NCBI GenBank assembly: GCA_012719645.1
Contig: JAAXZX010000040.1
Coordinates: forward strand, 1-46,533
From: Clostridiaceae bacterium
GTDB lineage: Bacteria; Bacillota; Clostridia; DSM-8532
Direction: 5' to 3'
DNA length: 46,533 nucleotides
Below, in pieces: positions 21,449-29,219 of the stretch; position 1 is the stretch's first letter, and each line of letters begins with the position of its first letter. The notes below the pieces were generated by a model that was not told the origin of the DNA, did not search any database, and saw only the letters and a program-made list of their open reading frames with translations. The position numbers and the translations under genes are program-made.

Positions 21449-22720
21449 TTATACCGGATTTATCACCGACAGCGCGTGCGTCCTGACAAACAGATCCCTT
21501 AAAACGCCGTTGGTGTAATCGATATCCAACTCCTCAAAGACCCTGCTCAGGTCGAAATAGCTCGTCCTGTTGAAATAGGCGTCCATTACCTCCCGGGCTA
21601 TGATATCGGGCGAGTTGAACGTCCTTACGAAAACGCCCTCGTGGGACCGCTTTATGCGATCGAAAACGGCCGGATCGATACCCCTTTCCACGGTGGCGTC
21701 GATCTCCCTGCGTATCTCCCGTGAAACCTTTTCGGGGTCGGAGGATTGGCCGCCCCAGTTGACGAAGCCGTAGCTCTGGTCCGCCGATACATCGAACCGG
21801 AAGGAGTCATTGATGAGCCCGTCGTAATACAGCCGGTTGAAAAGCTCGGAGCTCCGTCCCATTATGGACGCCAGGATGATGCCAAGGGCTGTTCTCCTCT
21901 TTAAAAGCTCATAACCCGACAGGCGAACCGGGTCCTTGATGCCCATGTTGAACAGGGGCATCGAAACGCGGAGCTTCTGCTCCTTGTATTCCATGTTCAG
22001 GGTTTCGGGTTCGTCGGGGTAGCGCTTTTCGGGTCTTCCCCCCTCCCTGGATTTTATCATATTATCCACGATTGTGAACACAGGCTCGGGCTCGACATCC
22101 CCCGATACGACAACCACCATGTTGCCTGGCGTATAGAATGCATTGTAACATTCGTAAAGGAGTTCCTTATTGATCCTGGCGATGCTGTCCAGCGTGCCCG
22201 CTATGTCCAGCTTGACCGGGTGGTTGACATACAGGCAGTCCAGCAGGTTGAAGAAGATCCTCCAGTCGGGGCTGTCCTCATACATGCGGATCTCCTGGCC
22301 GATGATCCCTTTTTCCTTCTCCACGTTCTCATCGGTGATCCAGGGATTCTGGACGTAGTCCAGCAGCATCCTGAAGTTCTCCTCGAAAAGGTCGGTGCAT
22401 GAGAAGTAGTATGCCGTCTGGTTGAACGAGGTAAAGGCATTGGGCGATGACCCGAGTTTCGAGAACTTGTCCAGCATGTTGCCGTCTTCCTGCTCGAAGA
22501 GCTTGTGCTCCAGGAAATGGGCTATCCCGTCGGGCACATTCATAACCTGCCCGTCGCTCTTTTTGAAGACATTGTCGATGGACCCGTAATCGGTGGCAAA
22601 CAACGCGGTTTTCTTGTTGTAGCCCGGTTTTCTTATAAGGAAGGCCTTAAGGCCCGTAGGGTGGTCATATTCATAAAGGGTTTCCCCTAACCTGTCATAA
22701 TTGATGGTTTTATAGTCCAT
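21449..22720 (-). CDS. M16 family zinc peptidase, YfmH-like
   Basis: 423-aa insulinase-family (M16) peptidase of the YfmH type. It carries the inverted zinc motif HFLEH (His68, Glu71, His72) and the distal Glu ligand in GIIGQEIRMYED (~143), so it should be the catalytic partner. M16 pairs of this kind work as heterodimers with a subunit lacking the zinc site, here the gene 22722-24071. In B. subtilis the genes are near ymfD-type loci, and in lactic acid bacteria the pair processes peptides. The substrate here is unknown. ATG 22720 has AAGGAGG 8 nt upstream, partly inside the end of the upstream gene, so translation is coupled. Confidence 0.88.
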   Translation of the reverse strand: MDYKTINYDRLGETLYEYDHPTGLKAFLIRKPGYNKKTALFATDYGSIDNVFKKSDGQVMNVPDGIAHFLEHKLFEQEDGNMLDKFSKLGSSPNAFTSFNQTAYYFSCTDLFEENFRMLLDYVQNPWITDENVEKEKGIIGQEIRMYEDSPDWRIFFNLLDCLYVNHPVKLDIAGTLDSIARINKELLYECYNAFYTPGNMVVVVSGDVEPEPVFTIVDNMIKSREGGRPEKRYPDEPETLNMEYKEQKLRVSMPLFNMGIKDPVRLSGYELLKRRTALGIILASIMGRSSELFNRLYYDGLINDSFRFDVSADQSYGFVNWGGQSSDPEKVSREIRREIDATVERGIDPAVFDRIKRSHEGVFVRTFNSPDIIAREVMDAYFNRTSYFDLSRVFEELDIDYTNGVLRDLFVRTHALSVINPV

Positions 22721-22721
22721 A

Positions 22722-24071
22722 TCAGAAACCTCCTTCCATGGGCTCGTCCAGCAGTTCCGCCTGCGGGTCTTCCTGCGGCTGCGTGCCATCGGGCTTAAGG
22801 AAATAGATGGTGTCCAGCTGGATCTTGCCGGCTACCCGGACCACATCATCTATTGTGACGGCCTCCAGTTTTTCTGCCATGGATTCAAAGTCCTCACCGT
22901 CCTGGGACAGGTGCTGGCTCAGGAAGAAGTCGACGATTGCACCCTGGCTGTCCTGCATGGTCTTTATGCCCGTCCTGAGGGATTTCTTTGTAGCATCAAT
23001 CTCTTCCCGGGTGATGTTGCCCTCCCTCATATCCTCAAACTGCCTTAGGATGATCTTCTCGGCCTTGTCCCGGTTCTCCTGCTCGATGCCGCTCATGATC
23101 ACCATGAGTCCCTTGTATTTTTCCAGGACCGACTGGGCGTAATAGGCAAGGCTCGCCTTCTCGCGGACATTCTGGAACAGCTTGGAGTGGACATCCCCTC
23201 CCAGTATGCCGTTATACACCACAAGCGGATAGTAATCGGGGGATGACGGGGACACGTTGGTCCTGAAGCCCATGCAAAGCTTCCCCTGGTTCACATTCAT
23301 GCTCTCATCCACGCGCCTGACCTCTTTCACGGTTTTCGCCACATCGGGGAACTCAACCTTCCTGATGCCGGCGCGGGCAACCTGGGAAAACTGTTCGATA
23401 AACCGCTGCGCACTCCCGTCGTCAATGGAGCCGGACATATATACATAGCAGGGATAGGACTCGACCATCTCCCGGTAAATCGCGAAGGTCTTCTGGGGGG
23501 TTAAAAGAAGCGCGTCTTCCTCGTAGCCCTCATCAGGTATGGCAAAGGCTTCGCCGCTGCACATCTCCTCTATGCACCTCAGGAAGGAAAATCTCATCTT
23601 GTCGTTGATACGGCTTCTTATATAGTCTACGAGGTTATCCCGCTCCTGTCTGAAAACTGGGACCTTAAACCCGTTGTCTTCCGCCACAGGATTCTGGAGG
23701 ATGCACATAAGGAGCTCGCTGCACTGGTCGAACAGATTGTCCCGGCTGCTGGTATAGCTGTCGGCTATGTGGGACATATGGAAACTGACGATCTGGGTTT
23801 CACCCTTCTTGCTGCAGCCGCCGTCCACCACTGCGCCATAAAGCTCTTCAAGGCGCGCTTCCAGTTCCCTCTGGGTCTCGAATTTGCTGCATCCCCTCTT
23901 GAGCACCGAGGGTATGATGGCATTTGCCGATGCCCGCTGCCTTTCCAGGCGGTCGAGAAAGAATATGTCAACACGGTTTGTCTTGAATTTCTCGGAATTT
24001 ATGCGGTAAAAGGTTATACCGTCCTTCTCCGCGAGCTTTTCCGCGGTAGTTTTCACTGTGCCCGATTCCAT
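22722..24071 (-). CDS. M16 family peptidase-like subunit without zinc motif, YfmF-like
   Basis: 449-aa M16-fold protein. The place of the HxxEH motif is taken by residues around SVLKRGCSKFETQRELEARLEELYGA, with no zinc ligands, so it is probably the non-catalytic substrate-binding half of a heterodimer with the active protein at 21449-22720. The C-terminal half has typical M16 features (YYPLVVYNGILGGDVHSKLFQNVREKASLAYYA, R/Y pair for substrate C-terminus binding). ATG 24071 is preferred, with GGAGGGATCGTCC before it; an in-frame TTG at 24086 overlaps that site. First gene of the four-gene unit ending with rodA. A weak promoter-like TTCAAA-16-TATGTT lies upstream. Confidence 0.88.
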   Translation of the reverse strand: MESGTVKTTAEKLAEKDGITFYRINSEKFKTNRVDIFFLDRLERQRASANAIIPSVLKRGCSKFETQRELEARLEELYGAVVDGGCSKKGETQIVSFHMSHIADSYTSSRDNLFDQCSELLMCILQNPVAEDNGFKVPVFRQERDNLVDYIRSRINDKMRFSFLRCIEEMCSGEAFAIPDEGYEEDALLLTPQKTFAIYREMVESYPCYVYMSGSIDDGSAQRFIEQFSQVARAGIRKVEFPDVAKTVKEVRRVDESMNVNQGKLCMGFRTNVSPSSPDYYPLVVYNGILGGDVHSKLFQNVREKASLAYYAQSVLEKYKGLMVIMSGIEQENRDKAEKIILRQFEDMREGNITREEIDATKKSLRTGIKTMQDSQGAIVDFFLSQHLSQDGEDFESMAEKLEAVTIDDVVRVAGKIQLDTIYFLKPDGTQPQEDPQAELLDEPMEGGF

Positions 24072-24264
24072 GGACGATCCCTCCAAAACTTTACTGGGAA
24101 AGTGAAACGGACCCGGCGTCGGATTTCCGCTTCACGTTTATTTTAACATAGCGTGCTCCATTTTATTTTGAAATAATTGCCGAAGAAGTCCGCCATTCAG
24201 AGTTAGATTATTATATCACTGTTTGGGCGCGGCGGCTATATTAAACCGAAAAACAGGCCGATAT

Positions 24265-24293
24265 TTGTTATATATTGTGTGTAATTATATATT
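24265..24293 (+). promoter_or_regulatory. promoter of the diguanylate cyclase gene
   Basis: TTGTTA (24265-24270), 17-bp spacer, TATATT (24288-24293), 53 bp upstream of the ATG at 24347, with AAGGAGG 6 nt before that start. The 275-bp gap is the divergent promoter region shared with the M16 operon. Confidence 0.65.
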
Positions 24294-24346
24294 AAGGATG
24301 GCCGCCCCCTTTCATACGGGCTTTTGATCCCGCAAGGAGGTTACTC

Positions 24347-25543
24347 ATGTTTTATCTTAACTTTGAAAACCAGCTTCAACTTCTTCTGTTGCTGGCGTTT
24401 TCATCTTACATATTCGTTTCGGCGCTTGCCATCAGGCTTGAGGATCCTCGGCTGAAAGCGACGGGATTGTCTTTTGCCATCCCGCTCATCCTTGGCATAT
24501 ACTCGTTCATTATCGGGCCTTACAACATCAACGGGGCATCGCTGTACCTGGAACTGGCCTGGTTCCTTCTGATCCTGGTGCTTGCCCTGGTCTCCCTGCT
24601 CCAGAGGCCTTCCGAATCATTGAAATTCCTGTATGCAGTCATCTTCCTGCTGCCCGCAGCGGCCTTGTTCATACAGTCCATACTGCTGATGCTCGATTAC
24701 AGGTTCTATGTTCTGATCATCACACTGGCCATTGCCGCCATTGAGCTTTCTATGACCGTTATATGCCTGGTGTCCAGAAGCAGGGAACGAGTTTTGCTTT
24801 ATTCGGGCATTTTTCTGATGGCTTCAGGCTCCATCCTTGTCAGATCATCCATCCTGAACCCGCTCCTTGCCATTATCCCGGCAGCCGCTGGCCTGTATCT
24901 TTGCGCCCACTATTTCTACTCAAACAGCTACGGGGTTCTGAAGGCCGAGCACAGCAGGTTCAGTCATGAACTCGAGAGGATAAACCGCAGCATCCATGCC
25001 GAGATCATGCGTCGCGTCCAGGAGATTGAAAAATCCAACAGGCAGCTCGTCGAGAAGTCAAAGACCGACAACATGACAGGGCTGTATCTTAAGTCGACCA
25101 TCATGAGCGTGCTGGCGAACATGATAGAGCGCACCCCAACATCCCGCTTTTCACTGCTCATGCTTGATATTGACAATTTCAAGGAAATCAACGACAGCCT
25201 GGGTCACCAGACAGGCGACAAGTGCATCAAGACGGTGTCAAAACTGATCCAGACCTCTTTCAGAAAAGACGACATCCCCGGCCGCTATGGCGGGGACGAG
25301 TTCTTAATCATCCTGCCCGGGGCTTCGGCGGTACGGGCTTATGTGACGGCTGACCGCTTCAGGCAAACCGTGCAGGAAAAATCCAATCCCAATGTTACCA
25401 TCTCCGCAGGTGTAGCGACCTACCCCGACGACGGGAAGAGCGTCGCAGACATTATCGCCGCCGCCGACAAGGCGTTGTATGCGTCAAAACAGGCCGGGCG
25501 GAACAGGGTGACCTGTTACAACATGGTGAAAGACGAATCCTGA
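24347..25543 (+). CDS. membrane-bound diguanylate cyclase (GGDEF)
   Basis: 398-aa enzyme making cyclic di-GMP from two GTP. The N-terminal ~200 residues contain six or seven hydrophobic helices with no recognisable sensory domain name. A short coiled region follows (~215-240, RRVQEIEKSNRQLVEKSK), then a GGDEF domain. The active site is RYGGDEF (GGDEF 315-319), intact. An inhibitory I-site RKDD lies at 306-309, the correct spacing, so product inhibition is likely. DNMTGLYLK and DIDNFKEINDSLGHQ are typical. It is transcribed alone and divergent from the M16 operon. The signal sensed is unknown. Confidence 0.93.
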   Translation: MFYLNFENQLQLLLLLAFSSYIFVSALAIRLEDPRLKATGLSFAIPLILGIYSFIIGPYNINGASLYLELAWFLLILVLALVSLLQRPSESLKFLYAVIFLLPAAALFIQSILLMLDYRFYVLIITLAIAAIELSMTVICLVSRSRERVLLYSGIFLMASGSILVRSSILNPLLAIIPAAAGLYLCAHYFYSNSYGVLKAEHSRFSHELERINRSIHAEIMRRVQEIEKSNRQLVEKSKTDNMTGLYLKSTIMSVLANMIERTPTSRFSLLMLDIDNFKEINDSLGHQTGDKCIKTVSKLIQTSFRKDDIPGRYGGDEFLIILPGASAVRAYVTADRFRQTVQEKSNPNVTISAGVATYPDDGKSVADIIAAADKALYASKQAGRNRVTCYNMVKDES

Positions 25544-25605
25544 TACCTTCTCCCATGCCTTGATTAGAAAGGGATTAAAGTTCAATTAAGTTATGGCTGG
25601 TTTCC

Positions 25606-25634
25606 TTGTTATGGGTTGGAGTCCATGCTATGAT
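25606..25634 (+). promoter_or_regulatory. promoter of the DUF4097-type gene
   Basis: TTGTTA (25606-25611), 17-bp spacer, TATGAT (25629-25634), leaving a leader of about 110 nt before the start at 25751. Confidence 0.6.
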
Positions 25635-25750
25635 TTGCATGAAATTATCCGTGAATCGGAATTTAAGGATGCCGTTTCCGTAATGCAAACCAGGTTCTGA
25701 AGGCTTCCTCGAATTCTATGGTGTGCTCAACCCAGCAGGGAGGTTTATTG

Positions 25751-26968
25751 ATGAGAACCGGAAAAGCAGTCATGTGGACCCTGACGGCATTACTGATCAC
25801 TGGCGGTGTGCTGGTTTTCTTTTTCATGATTTATTCAAATGGCATGGGAGGGTCGGAAATGATTTTTGGGAGAGGCGAATTATTCAGTGTAAACGACATC
25901 AGAGAGTTTGACCTTGGCTCCATAAGCAGGATAGAAATTGCGGTATCAGGCAGCGACACGAGCCTTACAGCGACGGATTCACAGAAGGTGAGGGCTTCCC
26001 TTACAGGAAGCATCCGTGCATCTGATCCTTCATTCATACCATACATCGATGCCCGGGTGGACGGGAGTGTGCTTCGCATTGAGGTTATAACAAAGCCTTT
26101 CATGTTCCTTGATATCTTCTCAAGCGAAGTAAAGCTGCAGGTGGAAATCCCCGGAGCATTTTCAGGGGACCTGGTATTCAACGGCACATCCGGAAGGCTG
26201 ACTGCATCAAGCCTGAAGTTGAACTCCTGCAGTCTGAACACTTCTTCGGGAGACATCACCCTTGGAAGCATGGATGTGAGCAACGGGTTTACCGCCGGCG
26301 CGACCTCGGGAAGGATTAAGCTTGAGAGGCTTCAGGCGGGCGACGCCATGTTCAATACCTCCTCAGGGGATTTGATCCTTGGAGACCTGGAGATCAGGAA
26401 CGATTTTTCAGCTGGGGCATCCTCGGGAAAGATAAACATTGACAGGCTCAGCGCCGCCAATGCCTCCCTGAAAGATTCTTCAGGCGACAAGAAGATCGCG
26501 GCCATGTCCGTATCGGGAGAAGCGGTCCTTGAAGGCACTTCGGGATTGACAAGCCTGGATCGGGTAAGCGCCGAAAAGCTGGTCATCCATTCAACATCCG
26601 GGGATGCGCGCGTTGGCTCCGCCCAGACAGGGCATACGGCCGTCAGGACTTCTTCGGGCAGCATCTCGGTGAGGGGTTTTGAAGGGAATGCGGACCTGTC
26701 CTCGAGCTCGGGAAGCATTACCCTAATATGCGACAGGCCGGCTTCAAACATCGTAATGGAATGCAACAGCGGAAGCATAAATCTTGGTCTTCCCGCCAGC
26801 GCCCAGTTTTCACTGGACGCCCTGACCAACTCGGGCAGCATCAAATCGGATTTCGCCCTTGATCTGTCCCAGGCAGGCGAAAAGCAGCTGCGGGGAAGCA
26901 CCGGAAACGGGGAACTTTATATATCCCTGAAAACCACATCGGGTAGCATAACGGTTTCCAGGAATTAA
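25751..26968 (+). CDS. membrane-anchored DUF4097-type beta-repeat protein
   Basis: 405-aa protein with a short basic N-terminus, one hydrophobic segment (~7-28), then an extracytoplasmic region made almost entirely of short repeats of the type (T/S)SSG(D/R/K/S)I-x-L, recurring every ~17-22 residues from ~145 to the end. This is the pattern of DUF4097 / putative auto-transporter-like beta-solenoids, each turn ending in SSG or TSG. About a dozen turns are visible. ATG 25751 is used because GGGAGG lies 7 nt upstream; an in-frame ATG at 25718 lacks a site. Function unknown; members are often linked with envelope stress operons, but here it stands alone between its own promoter and terminator. Confidence 0.8.
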   Translation: MRTGKAVMWTLTALLITGGVLVFFFMIYSNGMGGSEMIFGRGELFSVNDIREFDLGSISRIEIAVSGSDTSLTATDSQKVRASLTGSIRASDPSFIPYIDARVDGSVLRIEVITKPFMFLDIFSSEVKLQVEIPGAFSGDLVFNGTSGRLTASSLKLNSCSLNTSSGDITLGSMDVSNGFTAGATSGRIKLERLQAGDAMFNTSSGDLILGDLEIRNDFSAGASSGKINIDRLSAANASLKDSSGDKKIAAMSVSGEAVLEGTSGLTSLDRVSAEKLVIHSTSGDARVGSAQTGHTAVRTSSGSISVRGFEGNADLSSSSGSITLICDRPASNIVMECNSGSINLGLPASAQFSLDALTNSGSIKSDFALDLSQAGEKQLRGSTGNGELYISLKTTSGSITVSRN

Positions 26969-26970
26969 TG

Positions 26971-26997
26971 AAACAGCCGCGACCAGCGGCTGTTTTT
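26971..26997 (+). terminator. terminator of the DUF4097-type gene, between converging genes
   Basis: AACAGCCGC/GCGGCTGTT (9-bp perfect stem, loop GACCA) followed by TTTG on the plus strand. It lies in the 43-bp gap between converging genes and may also act weakly on the minus strand. Confidence 0.8.
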
Positions 26998-27011
26998 GAT
27001 TCTGGCGTATG

Positions 27012-28259
27012 TTACAGGTTCCAGCTTCCCAGGTACCGCTCCTGCTCGCCGGTGAGGGCATCTATGCGGATGCCCATGCTCTCCAGTTTCTTCATTGCTA
27101 TTCTCCGGTCGATGTTTCCCGGTATCTCAAACACTCCGGGTTTCAGGCTGCCCCTGTTTTCGATGATGTACAGCGAGGCAAGAGCCTGGACCGCGAAGCT
27201 CATGTCCATGATCTCGGCGGGATGCCCGTCGCCGCATGCAAGGTTCACCAGGCGGCCTTCTCCCAAAAGGTACAGCCAGCGTCCGTCGGCCATCCTGTAG
27301 CCCATTATGTTCTTCCTGCTTTCCTGGATCTCCACCGCCTGCGCTTCCAGGTCGGGTATGGAGATCTCAACATTGAAATGGCCGGCATTGCAGAGCACGG
27401 CGCCGTTCTTCATCTTCCTGAAATGCTCACCATGGATCACATGATCGCAGCCGGTCGCGGTGACGAAGATGTCGCCCAATGGCGCAGCGTCAATCATGGG
27501 CATCACCGAAAAGCCGTCCATTACGGCCTCTATGGCCTTCACCGGATCAACCTCGGTTACTATGACGCGGGCGCCGAGCCCCTTGGCCCTCATGGCGACG
27601 CCCCTGCCGCACCAGCCGTAACCGGCTACAACAACGGTCTTTCCGGCCACAATCAGGTTGGTGGTGCGGTTGATGCCGTCCCATACCGACTGCCCGGTGC
27701 CGTAGCGGTTATCGAACAGGTGCTTGCACATGGCGTCGTTTACGGCCATCATGGGTATCTTGAGGGCGCCGTCCCTTTCCATGGCCCGAAGCCTTATAAG
27801 GCCGGTGGTGGTTTCCTCGCATCCGCCCCAGACTTCAGGGATGAGATCGGGCAACTCGTTATGCAGGCAGTTGACCAGGTCTCCCCCGTCGTCGATTATG
27901 ATGTTCGGTCCGTGCTCCAGGGTCTTGCGGATATGTTCCTTATACTCCTCAGGTGAGGCGTCGTACCAGGCATATACCCCCATGCCGTCGGCGGCAAGGG
28001 CTGCAGCCACATCATCCTGGGTGGACAGGGGGTTGCTTCCGGTAACCGCCATTTTAGCTCCGCCGGCTGCGAGGACCTTTGAGAGATATGCCGTCTTCGC
28101 CTCCAGGTGGACCGACAGTGATATCTTTACGCCCTCGAAGGGGCGCGTTTTCCTGAATTCCTCTTCGAAACCCGAAAGGATGGGCATGTTGCGCTTTACC
28201 CACTCGATCTTGCGCCTGCCTGAATCGGCCAGCGAAATGTCCCTGATCATGCTTTTCAT
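27012..28259 (-). CDS. ahcY: adenosylhomocysteinase-family hydrolase (SAH or S-inosylhomocysteine hydrolase)
   Basis: NAD-dependent enzyme of the S-adenosylmethionine cycle, splitting S-adenosylhomocysteine (or the inosyl analogue) to homocysteine and nucleoside. 415 aa, the short prokaryotic form. Substrate and catalytic parts: LSVHLEAKTA (48-57, where classical enzymes have HMTIQTA), TGSNPLSTQDDVAAAL, GCEETTTG, and the Rossmann motif GYGWCGRG (213-220). It ends YLGSWNL, without the usual C-terminal YRY. The HLEAKTA type resembles archaeal and Thermotoga enzymes; in Methanocaldococcus such an enzyme prefers S-inosylhomocysteine. ATG 28259 has AAGGAG 7 nt upstream. A purine nucleoside phosphorylase gene directly precedes it, fitting removal of the released nucleoside. 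Confidence 0.92.
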   Translation of the reverse strand: MKSMIRDISLADSGRRKIEWVKRNMPILSGFEEEFRKTRPFEGVKISLSVHLEAKTAYLSKVLAAGGAKMAVTGSNPLSTQDDVAAALAADGMGVYAWYDASPEEYKEHIRKTLEHGPNIIIDDGGDLVNCLHNELPDLIPEVWGGCEETTTGLIRLRAMERDGALKIPMMAVNDAMCKHLFDNRYGTGQSVWDGINRTTNLIVAGKTVVVAGYGWCGRGVAMRAKGLGARVIVTEVDPVKAIEAVMDGFSVMPMIDAAPLGDIFVTATGCDHVIHGEHFRKMKNGAVLCNAGHFNVEISIPDLEAQAVEIQESRKNIMGYRMADGRWLYLLGEGRLVNLACGDGHPAEIMDMSFAVQALASLYIIENRGSLKPGVFEIPGNIDRRIAMKKLESMGIRIDALTGEQERYLGSWNL

Positions 28260-28338
28260 ATCAATACTCCTTGCAGAAAACAGTATGTCCTCTTTTTAAT
28301 GGATTGTATCAGACTGCGGCGCAAAAATAAAGGCTCAA

Positions 28339-28361
28339 ACCAGGGGGGCTGTCCCCATGGC
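28339..28361. repeat. diverged REP-like unit downstream of punA
   Basis: ACCAGGGGGG, then CTGTCCCC, then ATGGC: same size and end pattern as the 23-bp REP units elsewhere in the window but with a diverged core. It begins right after the punA stop codon (28363-28365), again at a gene 3' end. Confidence 0.55.
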
Positions 28362-28362
28362 T

Positions 28363-29184
28363 TTACCAGTTCCTTACTATTTCCTTCACAAGAGAAGAGA
28401 ACTTCTGCTCAACCTTTTTGCCGGTTTCGATCACTTCTTCATGGGTGAGCGGCTGGTCGAGGATGCCTGCCGCCATATTGGTTATACAGGATATGCCAAG
28501 GACCCGCATACCCATATGCCTTGCGGCAATTACCTCGGGCACGGTGGACATCCCCACGGCGTCTGCGCCAAGAGTCCGAATGGCCTTGATCTCAGCCGGG
28601 GTTTCAAAGGACGGTCCCTTGCAGTAGCAGTAGACACCGCTTTTCAGGCCGATCGCGATCTTTTCGGCGCATTTCATGGCAATCTTTTGAAGAGACGGGT
28701 CATACGCGGCGGACATGTCGGGAAAGCGCGGACCGAGTTCATCAATGTTTTCGCCCCTTAACGGGTTCTCGGCAAAGAAGCTGATATGGTCTTTTATGAG
28801 CATGAGATCCCCGGGCACAAAGCCGGTGTTCACTCCCCCGGCAGCGTTGGTTACCAGGAGATTTTTTATTCCCATCATGCCGAACACCCGGACAGGATAG
28901 ACCACGGTCACCGTATCGTGGCCTTCGTAGTAGTGGAAACGCCCCTTCATGGCCACTACATATCTTTCGCCAAGGTGTCCGAAGATGAGCCTGCCTTCAT
29001 GCCCCTGGACGGTGGTTTTCGGAAAGCCCGGTATTTCCTCGTAGGGGATGATTTGCTTTCCCTCGATGAAGTCGGCGAGGCTTCCCAGCCCTGAACCCAG
29101 TATTATGGCGATCTCCGGGGTGCCCTGTGTTATGCCTTTCAAGTATTCCACGGTTTTTTCAAGACTCTTTACGATATCTTTCAT
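28363..29184 (-). CDS. punA: purine-nucleoside phosphorylase (PNP-I, inosine/guanosine type)
   Basis: Trimeric-type PNP that splits inosine and guanosine with phosphate to base and ribose 1-phosphate. 273 aa, normal length. Conserved: ILGSGLGSLADFIE (~29-42), HEGRLIFG, GRFHYYEGHD phosphate/ribose site, NAAGGVN (~115), DHISFF, and VGMSTVPEVIAARHMGM with ITNMAAG (purine site Asn). Starts at ATG 29184 with AGGAGG 7 nt upstream, 35 bp after polC. With the AhcY-family gene downstream it forms a route from S-adenosyl- or S-inosylhomocysteine nucleoside to free purine base. A diverged REP unit lies at its 3' end. Confidence 0.93.
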   Translation of the reverse strand: MKDIVKSLEKTVEYLKGITQGTPEIAIILGSGLGSLADFIEGKQIIPYEEIPGFPKTTVQGHEGRLIFGHLGERYVVAMKGRFHYYEGHDTVTVVYPVRVFGMMGIKNLLVTNAAGGVNTGFVPGDLMLIKDHISFFAENPLRGENIDELGPRFPDMSAAYDPSLQKIAMKCAEKIAIGLKSGVYCYCKGPSFETPAEIKAIRTLGADAVGMSTVPEVIAARHMGMRVLGISCITNMAAGILDQPLTHEEVIETGKKVEQKFSSLVKEIVRNW

Positions 29185-29219
29185 AACCGGCCCTCCTTTA
29201 TCTCATCCGGTTGGACAAC

